DNA of 64,000 nt from Bacillus timonensis (GCF_004799755.1 NZ_SLUB01000011.1:37533-101532); one strand, 5' to 3'. Shown: positions 30,029-40,019, counted from the first letter of the stretch. The notes: generated by a model from the sequence alone, not told the origin. Numbers and translations are program-made.

Positions 30029-30691
30029 TTACAGTGCAGATTTCCAATCAGCAGCAAATTTTTCAAGGCCTTGATCTGTAAGTGGGTGCTTAGTAAGTTG
30101 CTCAATTACAGAGTACGGAATAGTTGCGATATGAGCACCAGCCAATGCTACACGAGTAACGTGGTCAGGATGTCTTACAGATGCAGCGATGATTTGAGCA
30201 TCTAGGTTGTGAACACGGAATAACTCAGCGATTTTTGAAACAAGCTGTACGCCATCTTCAGAAATGTCGTCAAGACGACCTAAGAATGGAGATACATATG
30301 TTGCACCTGCACGGGCTGCTAAAAGAGCTTGGTTCATTGTGAAGATTAACGTTACGTTCGTTTTAACACCTTTTTTAGAAAGATAACGGGTTGCTTCTAA
30401 TCCAGCTACAGTCATTGGTACTTTGATTGTGATGTTTTTGTCACCACCGTTGATTTTTAAAAGCTCTTCTGCTTCAGCTATCATTTCTTCAGCAGTTTCG
30501 GCACTTGGAGAAACCTCTGCAGATACACTCTCTACTCCTGGCACTGCTTGAAGGATTTCGGCGATGCGGTCTTCGAATTTAACGCCTTCTTTTACAACAA
30601 GTGATGGGTTTGTTGTTACACCAGATAAAACACCCATTTTATATGCTTTTTTAATATCATCAAGGTTAGCAGTATCTATAAAGAATTTCAT
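30029..30691 (-). CDS. fsa: Fructose-6-phosphate aldolase / TalC-type transaldolase
   Basis: 220 residues, the short decameric transaldolase family (FSA/TalC/MipB). [24 protein letters not shown] and the active-site lysine in ITIKVPMT are present. It could act as transaldolase in the non-oxidative branch, which fits the operon, or as fructose-6-phosphate aldolase; sequence alone does not decide. It is 20 bases downstream of gnd. Confidence 0.92.
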   Translation of the reverse strand: MKFFIDTANLDDIKKAYKMGVLSGVTTNPSLVVKEGVKFEDRIAEILQAVPGVESVSAEVSPSAETAEEMIAEAEELLKINGGDKNITIKVPMTVAGLEATRYLSKKGVKTNVTLIFTMNQALLAARAGATYVSPFLGRLDDISEDGVQLVSKIAELFRVHNLDAQIIAASVRHPDHVTRVALAGAHIATIPYSVIEQLTKHPLTDQGLEKFAADWKSAL

Positions 30692-30711
30692 TTTTCATTT
30701 CCCCCATTACA

Positions 30712-31605
30712 TTATTTTTTTACGACAGCATGTCCACCAAATTCATTTCGTAATGCCGCTACTACTTTCCCTGTAAAGGTATCATTTTCTAATGAGCGGT
30801 AACGCATCAATAGTGACATCGCAATAACTGGAGTAGCAGTTTGTAAATCTAAAGCTGTTTCAACGGTCCATTTCCCCTCACCTGAAGAATGCATGATTCC
30901 TTGGATTTCATCCAATTTGGCGTCCTTTGAAAATGCATTCTCTGTTAATTCCATGAGCCACGAACGAATAACGGAACCATTATTCCATACTCTAGCAACT
31001 TTTTCATAATCATAATCAAACTCGCTTTTTTCAAGTACTTCAAAGCCCTCTCCAATCGCCGCCATCATGGCATACTCAATTCCATTATGAACCATTTTTA
31101 AGAAGTGCCCGCTCCCTGCTTTCCCTGCATACAAGAAGCCATTCTCTACGGCTGTATCCTTAAAAATAGGTTCTACTTGTTCCCAAGCTTCTGGGTCGCC
31201 ACCAATCATGTAGCAAGCACCATTTCGTGCTCCTTCCATTCCACCGGAAGTACCAGCGTCCATGAATCGTACACCAATTTTCTTTAAATCATTGTAACGT
31301 TGGATGGATTCCTTATAGTGAGAATTTCCAGCTTCGATCACAATATCATCTTTATCTAGAAATGGTGCAACTTCATCAATGACAGAATCTACAACTGAAT
31401 GGGGGACCATAATCCAAATAATTCTTGGCTTCACTAAAGACTCAACTAGTTCTTTATAGCTTGATACCCCTGAAGCTCCATATTTTTTCATTTCATCAAC
31501 AGCACTTGGGTTCACATCGTATGCCACTACTTCGTGATTGTTATCGATAAGATTTTGTCCTAAGTTTAAACCCATCTTTCCTAATCCAATTAATCCGACC
31601 TTCAT
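30712..31605 (-). CDS. gnd: 6-phosphogluconate dehydrogenase, short form
   Basis: About 297 residues, the short (YqeC/GndA-like) decarboxylating enzyme rather than the 470-residue form. GLIGLGKMGLNLG is the Rossmann motif, GTSGGMEGARNG and KMVHNGIEYAMM hold the catalytic residues. It yields ribulose-5-phosphate and NAD(P)H. The start at 31605 follows GGAGG; the frame opens earlier at 31632. Short forms often prefer NAD, so cofactor choice matters for the NADPH hypothesis. Confidence 0.9.
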   Translation of the reverse strand: MKVGLIGLGKMGLNLGQNLIDNNHEVVAYDVNPSAVDEMKKYGASGVSSYKELVESLVKPRIIWIMVPHSVVDSVIDEVAPFLDKDDIVIEAGNSHYKESIQRYNDLKKIGVRFMDAGTSGGMEGARNGACYMIGGDPEAWEQVEPIFKDTAVENGFLYAGKAGSGHFLKMVHNGIEYAMMAAIGEGFEVLEKSEFDYDYEKVARVWNNGSVIRSWLMELTENAFSKDAKLDEIQGIMHSSGEGKWTVETALDLQTATPVIAMSLLMRYRSLENDTFTGKVVAALRNEFGGHAVVKK

Positions 31606-31635
31606 GTTGTTTTCCTCCAATTGTTTTGTCATTTT

Positions 31636-33630
31636 TTAAGAGTGTAATAGACTTTTAGTTATTTGAACTACGTTTTCAGTTGTAAAACCAAACTGTTCCA
31701 TAACCTCAGGGCCAGAACCCGAAGCACCAAATGATTCAATTGATACTATTTTCCCTTCCGTACCAACAAATCGTTCCCACCCCATCGAGATTCCTGATTC
31801 GATTGCAATCCGTTTTAAATTGGATGATGGTAAAATGGCTTCTTTATAATCAGATGATTGTTTATTAAATAGTTCCCAACTTGGCATGGCTACTACACGA
31901 ACAGATCTGTTTTCTTTTTCAAGCTCTTCTTTTGCACTAACAGCTAATGACACTTCAGAGCCTGTCGCAATTAGAATAACCTCTGGAGCTGAATTTGTTT
32001 CAGTTAGAACATAAGCCCCTTTTGAAACATTTTCTAGATTTGCTCTTGTTTCGTTATATACCGGTAGGTTTTGACGACTTAAAATCAACGCAACTGGACC
32101 TTCTGTTTGTTGAAGAGCATATGCCCAAGCACTTGCTGTTTCGTTAGCATCAGTTGGTCTCATCACTGTAAGCCCAGGAATTGAACGAAGCGCTGCTAAA
32201 TGTTCAACTGGCTCATGTGTAGGACCATCTTCACCTACAGCAATTGAGTCATGTGTAAATACATATGTGACTGGAAGTTTCGAAAGTGCTGCCAGACGGA
32301 TAGACGGACGAAGATAATCATTAAATACAAAGAATGTACTTACGAAAGGCTTCACCCCACCATGATAGGCCATACCGTTTGCAGCTGCACCCATTGCGTG
32401 CTCCCTTACACCAAAGTACACATTTCGAGCACCATAAGATTCCACAGCAAATTTTTGTTCTCCCTTAATATCTGTCATAGTAGATCCAGAAAGGTCTGCA
32501 CTTCCTCCAAACATAGCAGGAACTGATTTTACGTAATGGTTAATCGCTTCGCCGCTTGCGACACGGGTTGAAACACCTTTACCTGTTTCAAAGGTTAAAA
32601 TGTCGTTTGCATCAATTAGAACTTTTCCAGTAATCGCATTACCAAGTTGTTCAGCTAATTCCGGATACTCTTGCTGATAAGCACGGAATAAATCATTCCA
32701 TTTTTCCTCAACATCCATTCCCTTATTCTTTAAATCCTTAAAATGAGCTTTCACGTTTTCTGGAACAAAGAAGTCCTCTTCATAATCCCAGCCATAAGCT
32801 TGCTTCGTTGCCTTCGCTTCCTCAAGCCCTAGCGGTGCGCCATGTGCTTTATTGCTACCCGCTACTTTCGGACTTCCATACCCGATGATGGTTCTGACTT
32901 CAATAATGCTTGGTTGATGAGGATTTTGTTTTGCTAGGTTGATTGCGTTTGAGATTGCTTCTAGATCATTTCCATCTTCCACTCTTATATAGTGCCAGTT
33001 AGCAGATTCTGCTCTTTTCTCAATATCTTCAGAAAAAGAAACATTCAAGTCACCATCAAGGGAAATATCATTTGAATCATATAGGACGATTAATTTACCT
33101 AGTTTCATATGCCCAGCCATTGACATTGCTTCATAGGATATACCCTCCATGAGGTCTCCGTCTCCTACTAAAGCATATGTATAATGATCAATGATAGGGT
33201 AGTTCTTCTTATTAAATTTAGCGGCGAGATGCGCTTCTGCCATCGCCATTCCAACAGCATTAGCAATCCCTTGTCCTAATGGTCCCGTTGTTGCCTCGAC
33301 ACCGGAAGTATGACCAAATTCAGGATGTCCTGGCGTTTTGCTGTTTAATTTTCTGAAGTTCTTTAAGTCATCAATAGTGACATTATATTCTGCTAAATGA
33401 AGTAAACTGTATAATAAGCTAGATCCGTGTCCGGCTGATAAAACAAATCGATCACGGTTAAACCATTTTGGATTTTCAGGATTATGATTCATATGTTTTG
33501 ACCATAATGCATAGGCCATTGGTGCTGCGCCCATTGGCAATCCTGGGTGACCGGAATTTGCTGCATTGATAGCATCAATCGATAAAGTTCGTATTGTTGT
33601 CACGGCTAAGTTCTCAATATTTTGTTTCAT
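31636..33630 (-). CDS. tkt: Transketolase
   Basis: 664 residues, full length. [11 protein letters not shown], the thiamine diphosphate motif [10 protein letters not shown] and [13 protein letters not shown] are all clear. It transfers two-carbon units in the non-oxidative pentose-phosphate branch. It lies 20 bases after zwf. Confidence 0.97.
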   Translation of the reverse strand: MKQNIENLAVTTIRTLSIDAINAANSGHPGLPMGAAPMAYALWSKHMNHNPENPKWFNRDRFVLSAGHGSSLLYSLLHLAEYNVTIDDLKNFRKLNSKTPGHPEFGHTSGVEATTGPLGQGIANAVGMAMAEAHLAAKFNKKNYPIIDHYTYALVGDGDLMEGISYEAMSMAGHMKLGKLIVLYDSNDISLDGDLNVSFSEDIEKRAESANWHYIRVEDGNDLEAISNAINLAKQNPHQPSIIEVRTIIGYGSPKVAGSNKAHGAPLGLEEAKATKQAYGWDYEEDFFVPENVKAHFKDLKNKGMDVEEKWNDLFRAYQQEYPELAEQLGNAITGKVLIDANDILTFETGKGVSTRVASGEAINHYVKSVPAMFGGSADLSGSTMTDIKGEQKFAVESYGARNVYFGVREHAMGAAANGMAYHGGVKPFVSTFFVFNDYLRPSIRLAALSKLPVTYVFTHDSIAVGEDGPTHEPVEHLAALRSIPGLTVMRPTDANETASAWAYALQQTEGPVALILSRQNLPVYNETRANLENVSKGAYVLTETNSAPEVILIATGSEVSLAVSAKEELEKENRSVRVVAMPSWELFNKQSSDYKEAILPSSNLKRIAIESGISMGWERFVGTEGKIVSIESFGASGSGPEVMEQFGFTTENVVQITKSLLHS

Positions 33631-33649
33631 GGTTTCCCCCTAAATTTTT

Positions 33650-35164
33650 TTATTTCATTTCTACTAATTCTTTGGCTTCTTGCTTTTCAATTCTTTCATC
33701 TAACCACCATTTAAATCCATGCTCTTCTAACAATAAATCGGATGCCATTGGACCATTTGAACCTGACTGGTATTCATGTAGTGGAACAAGGTCTTCTTCA
33801 AATGCATCAAGGATTGGTTGAACCCACTCCCAAGACAACTCAACTTCCTTCCAATGTGCAAAGAATGTTGAATCTCCAATGAATGCATCATGAATGATTC
33901 TTTCGTATGCTTCTGGTATTCCACTTCCTGTAGTTTCACTCGAAAATTCAATTCGGACAGGCTCGATATTCCCATTATTAGTCGGATTTTTACTATTTAA
34001 CTGAAGAGAGATATTTTCATTGGGACTGATTTCAACTATTAATAAATTAGGCCCAATTTTTTGATTCGTATTTTCATAATGTGAATTCAATGTGTTTTTA
34101 AATTCAATGACGATACGAGTTGATTTTTCCTTCATTCTTTTCCCAGTTCGGATATAAAAAGGTACACCCTTCCAGAATGGATTATCGATCAAGATACGTG
34201 CCGCGATAAATGTATCTGTTTTGGAAGAAGGATTTACTCCCGGTTCGTCTCTATACCCTAGAACCTGGTTACCATTACTCTCCCCTAGCCCATATTGCCC
34301 GCGAATGATATTCAGGTGAACATCTTCTTTATTCATTGGACGAATCGCTTCCATTACCTTACGTTTTTCATTTCGAATTTCCGATGCATTCATCTTTTTA
34401 GGTAAGGACATGGCTGTCATCATTAACATTTGTAGCATATGATTTTGAACCATATCACGAATTGCTCCAGCTTGATCGTAATAGCCTGCTCTTGTCTCAA
34501 CACCCACTGTTTCACTCGCTGTAATTTGAACATTTGCAATGTGATCCTTGTTCCAGATAGATTGTAAGATTGGGTTTGCAAATTCAAGAGCTTCAAGGTT
34601 CTGAACCATTGATTTCCCTAGGTAATGGTCAATCCGATAGATTTCTTCTTCCTCAAATGCACCGCTTAGTTTTTCATTTAATTCACGAGCCGACCCGAGA
34701 TCATGCCCGAATGGTTTTTCGATCATCAATCGTTTCCAGCCAGTTGAATTACCAAGCCCACTCTCTTTGATGTTTAAAGCAATAACGTCGAAAAATTCTG
34801 GAGCTACTGAAAGATAAATTACTCGATTTACCTTTATTTTCAGTTCTGCTTCTCGTTGCTTAACCAGATCGAGTAATGGTTTATACCCTTGTTTATTGGT
34901 AACATCGAGTGCCTGATATCGAAATGAATCCAGAAATCCCTCCAGATCATCAGGATCATGTTCAAGACGACGCGAGAAAGAAAAGATGGATTCTTTCACT
35001 CTGTCTTGAAAGTCTCTTTGAGAAAGTTCAGCTCGTCCAAGACCAATTATTGATATAGGTTGTGGTAATTTATTATCAATAAACAGGTTGTACAGAGCAG
35101 GAAAAATCTTTCTTTTTGCTAAATCACCTGTTGAGCCAAATAATACAAAAGTCATTGATTCCAA
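33650..35164 (-). CDS. zwf: Glucose-6-phosphate 1-dehydrogenase
   Basis: About 504 residues. FGSTGDLAKRK is the nucleotide motif and RIDHYLGK the active site. It makes 6-phosphogluconolactone and NADPH. AGGAGG lies seven bases before a TTG at 35164, the preferred start; an ATG at 35155 is the alternative. It is preceded by rpiA after about 70 bases without a clear terminator. No pgl (lactonase) gene is in the operon. Confidence 0.93.
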   Translation of the reverse strand: MESMTFVLFGSTGDLAKRKIFPALYNLFIDNKLPQPISIIGLGRAELSQRDFQDRVKESIFSFSRRLEHDPDDLEGFLDSFRYQALDVTNKQGYKPLLDLVKQREAELKIKVNRVIYLSVAPEFFDVIALNIKESGLGNSTGWKRLMIEKPFGHDLGSARELNEKLSGAFEEEEIYRIDHYLGKSMVQNLEALEFANPILQSIWNKDHIANVQITASETVGVETRAGYYDQAGAIRDMVQNHMLQMLMMTAMSLPKKMNASEIRNEKRKVMEAIRPMNKEDVHLNIIRGQYGLGESNGNQVLGYRDEPGVNPSSKTDTFIAARILIDNPFWKGVPFYIRTGKRMKEKSTRIVIEFKNTLNSHYENTNQKIGPNLLIVEISPNENISLQLNSKNPTNNGNIEPVRIEFSSETTGSGIPEAYERIIHDAFIGDSTFFAHWKEVELSWEWVQPILDAFEEDLVPLHEYQSGSNGPMASDLLLEEHGFKWWLDERIEKQEAKELVEMK

Positions 35165-35236
35165 TTTAAGTCCTCCTAAGTACGTGTATATGAAGGTTGT
35201 AACCTCAAAGCTAATGTTGTAAATCATTTACACAAG

Positions 35237-35911
35237 TTATCTATGTCTGACTACTATAGAGTTATCCTTGTTACGATCCAAGGTAATGTATTTATCAGTC
35301 ATTCCGAGAAATAACCCATTTTCCATAACGCCAGGTATTAGGTTAAGCTCTCTTTCTAATTCTTTATGATTCGGCTTATCGGGTATACGACAGTCAAGAA
35401 TATAGTGACCATTATCCGTTCGAAATGGACCTCCCTGAACTTGTCTTAAATGGGGGATAAGCCCAAGTTCTTGTATCTTTTTCTTTGTCAGTTCAAAACC
35501 AAAAGGTAAGACTTCAACTGGTAATGGGAAAGATCCTAATTTGGCAACATTTTTATCCGGGTCAGCAACTACTATAAAAGTCTTAGCTGCATGTGCGATG
35601 ATTTTTTCCCGTAATAGGGCACCACCGCCCCCTTTGATGAGATTTAATTCAGGATCTACCTCATCAGCGCCATCAATAGCCACATCAATTTGTTTAACCT
35701 CGCTAAATGAAATAAGTGGGATTCCGAATTCCTTAGCTAGTTTTTCAGTTTGTTTTGATGTAGGAATTCCTTTAATCGAAAGTCCATTTCGAACGAGTTC
35801 TCCAAGTTTAGTAAGGGTATAGAACACTGTCGTTCCAGTCCCTAGACCAACTACCATTCCATCTTTTATATAATCTAAAGCTTTTTCTCCAACTTCTTTT
35901 TTCTCATTCAA
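35237..35911 (-). CDS. rpiA: Ribose-5-phosphate isomerase A
   Basis: 224 residues. GLGTGTT phosphate loop, DGADEVD and KGGGGALLREK active-site motifs. It interconverts ribose- and ribulose-5-phosphate. It lies 42 bases after the BA3454-like gene with no terminator between. Confidence 0.96.
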   Translation of the reverse strand: MNEKKEVGEKALDYIKDGMVVGLGTGTTVFYTLTKLGELVRNGLSIKGIPTSKQTEKLAKEFGIPLISFSEVKQIDVAIDGADEVDPELNLIKGGGGALLREKIIAHAAKTFIVVADPDKNVAKLGSFPLPVEVLPFGFELTKKKIQELGLIPHLRQVQGGPFRTDNGHYILDCRIPDKPNHKELERELNLIPGVMENGLFLGMTDKYITLDRNKDNSIVVRHR

Positions 35912-35953
35912 AGGATACTTACTCCTTTCCTATCTGGAGATTCCACTTTTATT

Positions 35954-36088
35954 TTAATTTTGCCATTGTTTCTTAATTTGCTCTTCCGCGATACGGAATA
36001 TTTGACTTTGAGGTGTGCCTTTCTTAACAATGACGTTGGTTAGATATTTTTTGCCTTTATATTCAAGGTTCAAGGTTACCTCAACCAT
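35954..36088 (-). CDS. BA3454-family small stress protein
   Basis: A 44-residue protein. It begins MVEVTLNLEYKGKKY and ends in EEQIKKQWQN, matching the BA3454 family of small Bacillus proteins of unknown action. AGGAG eight bases before the ATG. It is the first gene of the pentose-phosphate operon. A GTTAC palindrome is 72 bases and an MhqR-like palindrome 124 bases upstream of its start, so it is probably induced by quinone or electrophile stress. Confidence 0.8.
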   Translation of the reverse strand: MVEVTLNLEYKGKKYLTNVIVKKGTPQSQIFRIAEEQIKKQWQN

Positions 36089-36140
36089 ATAATTCACTCC
36101 TATCTGAAAAATATTTATTTTGTATATCTTTTTATAACAA

Positions 36141-36175
36141 GTTACTATTAGTAATCAAAGTTACTTTATGTAACC
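36141..36175. promoter_or_regulatory. Two GTTAC palindromes upstream of the pentose-phosphate operon
   Basis: GTTAC-TATTA-GTAAT (36141-36155) and GTTAC-TTTAT-GTAAC (36160-36174). The second, with its flank to 36179, is identical over 20 bases to the sequence upstream of the unknown 164-residue gene. Confidence 0.6.
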
Positions 36176-36211
36176 AATAATAACTCTCATATTATTTATA
36201 GTCAAGAAAAA

Positions 36212-36229
36212 TATCTTGAATTCAAGGTA
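36212..36229. promoter_or_regulatory. MhqR-like operator upstream of the pentose-phosphate operon
   Basis: TATCTTGAATTCAAGGTA, 18-bp palindrome with one mismatched pair. It lies between the terminator of the upstream detoxification operon and the BA3454-like gene, so its only downstream target on the minus strand is that gene and the pentose-phosphate operon. Confidence 0.7.
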
Positions 36230-36236
36230 TTTTTTC

Positions 36237-36270
36237 AAAAAAACTCTCACCGCTTAAACAGTGAGAGTTT
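36237..36270 (-). terminator. Terminator of the second detoxification operon
   Basis: Perfect 10-bp stem AAACTCTCAC (36241-36250) / GTGAGAGTTT (36261-36270) followed on the minus strand by seven T. Located 20 bases after the nitroreductase stop. Confidence 0.85.
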
Positions 36271-36289
36271 TCCCAAATCTTTCAAGTCC

Positions 36290-36922
36290 CTATTCAATGT
36301 AGCTAACAAGCTCTGCAATTGGTTTGCGGTATCCCCTAGGTCTTCGGCTAGACACCTTTTCTTTTCCAATCGTTATCATCATAACCACTTCTTGTTCAGG
36401 ACTAATATTTAATATTTCCTTTACGGCCTGTTGATCAAACCCAATCATCGGACAAGTATCCCAGCCTTTATCTTTAGCTGCGAGCATAAACATCATCGCA
36501 GAAAGTGAAGCATTCCGAATGGCTTCATCTTTTTGAAACACTTCACCTCTGCTTGTATATAATGAAGTAATATCATCAATCTCGTGATCATATTCCTGTT
36601 TGTTGAGGATTCCTAACATCAGGAGGCCCTCGTTTATTTTTGCAGCGTCTCGATAGGCATTAGTATCCCCTGTTACAATAATGACTGCAGAAGATGAATG
36701 TACTTTATATTGACCATATGCCGCCGTTCTTATCTTCTCTTTAACCTCTGAGTTTGTAATAACAACATAGTGAGCATGTTGTAGATTAAAAGCTGTTGGA
36801 GCAAATTTTACTAATCCAAAAATTTCGTCTAACTCTTCTTTTGTTATTGGATGATCAGGCAAGAAATTACTTGCTGATCGTCTTGCTTTTACTAAACTAC
36901 TAAATTCCGTCACTCGTTTCAC
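36290..36922 (-). CDS. Nitroreductase-family protein, MhqN-like
   Basis: 210 residues. RRSASNFLPDHPITKEEL and KFAPTAFNLQHAHYVV are FMN-binding motifs of the NfsB/YdfN type. Closest in kind to the putative NAD(P)H nitroreductase MhqN of the Bacillus quinone regulon. It follows the FMN-reductase gene by 15 bases and ends the operon. Confidence 0.85.
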   Translation of the reverse strand: MKRVTEFSSLVKARRSASNFLPDHPITKEELDEIFGLVKFAPTAFNLQHAHYVVITNSEVKEKIRTAAYGQYKVHSSSAVIIVTGDTNAYRDAAKINEGLLMLGILNKQEYDHEIDDITSLYTSRGEVFQKDEAIRNASLSAMMFMLAAKDKGWDTCPMIGFDQQAVKEILNISPEQEVVMMITIGKEKVSSRRPRGYRKPIAELVSYIE

Positions 36923-36937
36923 CTCAAATGATAAAAG

Positions 36938-37504
36938 TTAAAAACCATATTCTTCCTCTTTAGCCTTTCTTATCAAATCCACTGCATGATATGTCTGGAC
37001 TGTGTCATCTACTAACCGATCTAAGCGGAAAAGTATATCATCGTTAATGATTTCTTTCCGTAAGAAGTCATTTTCTTCAATAAATACATACGTTGGAACG
37101 ATTTGAGCTTTCATATACGCTAAAATTGGCTTTAATTGTTGCTCCACCATTAAATAATGCTTCGCTGTACCAGCTGTGACGACAACACTTACGACCTTGT
37201 CGCGGAAAGCATTAACTGGTAGTAGGTCGAAGATATTTTTTAATGTTGCAGGAATCGATGCTTGGAAGGTTGGTGTTCCAATAATAATGGCATCTGCCGA
37301 CATAATCGTCTCTGTCACATATTTTGTATCTCCTTCATATTCGAAGTAATTACGGCCATCGCTAAATTCCAATTTATAGTCGGCTAAATCAAGAAGTGTG
37401 ACTTCATGTTTTGGGAATTTTTGCTTAAGTATTTCCACAGTTTTAAGCATTGCAGTTTTTGTTTTTGAGCCGACAATTGAGCCTGCTAGTGCTACGATTT
37501 TCAT
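36938..37504 (-). CDS. NAD(P)H-dependent FMN reductase
   Basis: 188 residues, flavodoxin-like fold. ALAGSIVGSKTKTAML is the phosphate loop for FMN and IIGTPTFQASIPATLKN the second flavin loop. It would provide reduced flavin for the luciferase-like monooxygenase directly upstream (17-base gap). Confidence 0.85.
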   Translation of the reverse strand: MKIVALAGSIVGSKTKTAMLKTVEILKQKFPKHEVTLLDLADYKLEFSDGRNYFEYEGDTKYVTETIMSADAIIIGTPTFQASIPATLKNIFDLLPVNAFRDKVVSVVVTAGTAKHYLMVEQQLKPILAYMKAQIVPTYVFIEENDFLRKEIINDDILFRLDRLVDDTVQTYHAVDLIRKAKEEEYGF

Positions 37505-37521
37505 AGGTTGCTCTCTCCTTT

Positions 37522-38577
37522 TTATTTAGCTGTATATTTTTTGATCGCAGGAATGATGTCGTTCCCAATGATTTCAATATTTTTCATGATTTTCTCGTAA
37601 GGTACCCCACCAAAGTCGATTTCTGCCATAAAGCGCTGCATTCCGTAAAGCTCATATTGGTAAAGCAATTTCTCGATAATCTGCTGTTTGCTACCAACCA
37701 TTAATGCATCACGAGTATCTGGTGCTTGAGCAAATTGTTGCTTTGGATAGCCACTACCACGAATCGCTTGGAATCCCCCATTAATATGTGGGTACATTCC
37801 TTGTAACGCTTCTTGTGTTGTATCTGCTACATAAAATAAGCTTGTTGTTGCAATAGGTAAAGTCTTTGGATCATAGCCACTGCGTTCAGCTGCTTCACGA
37901 TATGCATCAACAGAAGGCTTAAAATTGATAGCAGGTCCACCTAATGTCGTCAGCATCATCGGAATTCCCATGTAACCTGCTTTAATGGCACTTGCAGGTG
38001 GACCACCTACAGCACGCCAAATTGGAAGCGAGCCATTTTTTGGCTGCGGCAGAATTTCTGCATTTTGTAGTGGTGGACGGTATTCACCTTGCCATGTAAT
38101 TCGCTTTTCTTCATTAATTTTTTTCAGCAGTTCTAATTTCTCTTCAAAGATTTCCTCATAATCCTGTAAATCAACGCCAAGCAGGTGATAGGCACCTACA
38201 CGAGACCCGCGACCAGCAACGATTTCTGCACGACCATCTGAGATTAAATCAATTGTGGCGAAATCCTCGTACACACGCACAGGGTCAGAAACACTTAGTA
38301 CAGTTGCTGAGCTAGAAATCTTAATTTTTTTTGTAGCTTGGGCAATGGCACCCAAAACAACGGTATGTGCTTGTGTGGTGAAATACGTTTGGTGACTTTC
38401 ACCAACGGCAAATACGTCAATACCTGCTTGCTCTGCTATTTTACTTGCTTCGATAAGCTCATTAATTCGTTGTCCTGCAGAAATTCGCTCACCTGTTAGG
38501 GGATTGGGGATGTGATCCCCCAAGGAATATAGTCCAAATTCAATGCCTTTTGTAGGATCGATGCGGTATTTTTCCAT
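37522..38577 (-). CDS. LLM-class flavin-dependent oxidoreductase
   Basis: 351 residues, luciferase-like TIM barrel. It starts with GIEFGLYSLGDH and contains GAIAQATKKIKISSSATVLS and DGRAEIVAGRGS, standard for the family. It needs FMNH2, which the next gene can supply. It is two bases from the dioxygenase gene. The substrate, probably an aromatic or quinone derivative, is not known. Confidence 0.88.
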   Translation of the reverse strand: MEKYRIDPTKGIEFGLYSLGDHIPNPLTGERISAGQRINELIEASKIAEQAGIDVFAVGESHQTYFTTQAHTVVLGAIAQATKKIKISSSATVLSVSDPVRVYEDFATIDLISDGRAEIVAGRGSRVGAYHLLGVDLQDYEEIFEEKLELLKKINEEKRITWQGEYRPPLQNAEILPQPKNGSLPIWRAVGGPPASAIKAGYMGIPMMLTTLGGPAINFKPSVDAYREAAERSGYDPKTLPIATTSLFYVADTTQEALQGMYPHINGGFQAIRGSGYPKQQFAQAPDTRDALMVGSKQQIIEKLLYQYELYGMQRFMAEIDFGGVPYEKIMKNIEIIGNDIIPAIKKYTAK

Positions 38578-38579
38578 TG

Positions 38580-39524
38580 TTAATCCTCCTCAATTGGTTT
38601 TAAATTTTCTTCGATTTCAACACGTCGTTCTTCTAAAAATGGCGGAAGATCTAATGCTTCACCGAGGGTTTCGATATCCCCATCAATTGTGAAACCAGGT
38701 CCGTCTGTTGCAATTTCAAATAAAATACCGTTTGACTCACGGAAGTATAAGCTCTTAAAGTAGAAGCGATCCACAATGCCAGATGTATGGAAGCCACGTG
38801 CTCGAACCTGTTCATCCCAGTAGGTAAGCTCAGCTTCATCTTTCACACGAATCGCTAAATGATGAATACTTCCGCGTCCAGGTCGTTCAGTAGGTCCATC
38901 TAAAAATTTCACAACGATTTCTCCAAATACTTCGCCTTGGATGGATTGGAAAATGGCTTCATCTTCTGTACGTGAAATTTGTGTATAACCAAACATCTCT
39001 GTTAGAGTTCTAGCTAATTTATCAAGTCTGCGAACAGTCATTTCCACTGAACCCATTCCTTGAATTTGGTGTTCTTCTGGTACAATTGATTTTTCCCACG
39101 TATCCCAGTGTTCAACCTTTTCACCGTTTGATACTAGTAACACCATACGCAATCCTTCTTTATCTTCAAAATGCAAGGCTGGCTTGTTGGCGTATGTTGT
39201 GATGTCACTGTGTTGTACACCATATTCTTCAAAACGCTTTTTCCAAAAAGTTAAGCTACTTTGAGTTGGCACAAGCAAACCAATTCGAGTAATGGCATTT
39301 GTGCCTCGGTGTGTCCTCCCAACAGGAGGAATTTCAAAAAATGATAGCTCTGTACCGGGACTTCCAGTTTTATCTCCATAAAATAAGTGATACATCGATG
39401 GATCATCCTGGTTTACTGTCATTTTCACACGTCGTAGTCCAAGCACTTCACGATAAAAATGGTTATTTTGTTTTGCGTCCTTTGTAATCATTGAGATATG
39501 ATGATGCCCTGGAATTGTATACAT
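38580..39524 (-). CDS. VOC ring-cleaving dioxygenase, MhqO-like
   Basis: 314 residues, two VOC domains. GHHHISMITKDAKQNNHFY at the start, HHLAIRVKDEAEL in the second half and ILFEIATDGPGF at the end match the MhqO paralogues at 24810 and 25786 but with clear divergence. AGGAGA upstream of the ATG. First gene after the MarR regulator. Confidence 0.88.
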   Translation of the reverse strand: MYTIPGHHHISMITKDAKQNNHFYREVLGLRRVKMTVNQDDPSMYHLFYGDKTGSPGTELSFFEIPPVGRTHRGTNAITRIGLLVPTQSSLTFWKKRFEEYGVQHSDITTYANKPALHFEDKEGLRMVLLVSNGEKVEHWDTWEKSIVPEEHQIQGMGSVEMTVRRLDKLARTLTEMFGYTQISRTEDEAIFQSIQGEVFGEIVVKFLDGPTERPGRGSIHHLAIRVKDEAELTYWDEQVRARGFHTSGIVDRFYFKSLYFRESNGILFEIATDGPGFTIDGDIETLGEALDLPPFLEERRVEIEENLKPIEED

Positions 39525-39546
39525 AGGTAATCTCTCCTTTTATCAT

Positions 39547-39558
39547 TTGACTAGTCAA
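39547..39558. promoter_or_regulatory. Perfect palindrome between marR and the dioxygenase operon
   Basis: TTGACTAGTCAA, a perfect 12-bp palindrome 23 bases before the dioxygenase start. A likely site for the MarR protein encoded just upstream, by position only. Confidence 0.45.
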
Positions 39559-39575
39559 GTGACATGGTAAAAAAA

Positions 39576-40019
39576 TTATCTTGTCTGCATTTTCTTTTTT
39601 TCGCTATTTTTTTGTACACGTGACATGAGCGTATACAATATTTTTTGTTCTTCCTTAGATAAACATTCATCAAAGAAAGACGACTGAAATGCAAGCTGTG
39701 CTTCAAACGCATGATCTAGTTTTTCACGGCCTTTTTTCGTTAACGAAATAGTTTTTGTCTTCCAATCTTGCTTTCGTTCAATGAGTCCTTCTTTTTCAAG
39801 GCGAGTCAGCATGCGCGAAATACCGCCCTGTGTCACCGTAACTTTCTCGGCAAGCTCACTTTGCGTTATTGGCTCGTATGTTGAAATTTGCATTAATACA
39901 TCAAATTGTGCAGAAGTTAAATCAAACTTCTTTAAAAAATCATTTGATAGTAAGTTACTTTGATGTGTGAATCGAGTAAGTCGCAACCAGATTAATGAAC
40001 CACGTGTATTTTTTTGCAT
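39576..40019 (-). CDS. MarR-family regulator
   Basis: 147 residues, winged helix ([23 protein letters not shown]). A single Cys lies in helix 6 ([10 protein letters not shown]). It heads the second detoxification operon. An MhqR-like palindrome is 66 bases upstream, so it may be under MhqR and in turn control the dioxygenase operon through TTGACTAGTCAA. Confidence 0.85.
   Translation of the reverse strand: MQKNTRGSLIWLRLTRFTHQSNLLSNDFLKKFDLTSAQFDVLMQISTYEPITQSELAEKVTVTQGGISRMLTRLEKEGLIERKQDWKTKTISLTKKGREKLDHAFEAQLAFQSSFFDECLSKEEQKILYTLMSRVQKNSEKKKMQTR

Noticed and set aside
32251..32526. 91-residue plus-strand frame inside tkt
   Set aside because: Antisense to the conserved transketolase region, with no promoter or ribosome site of its own.
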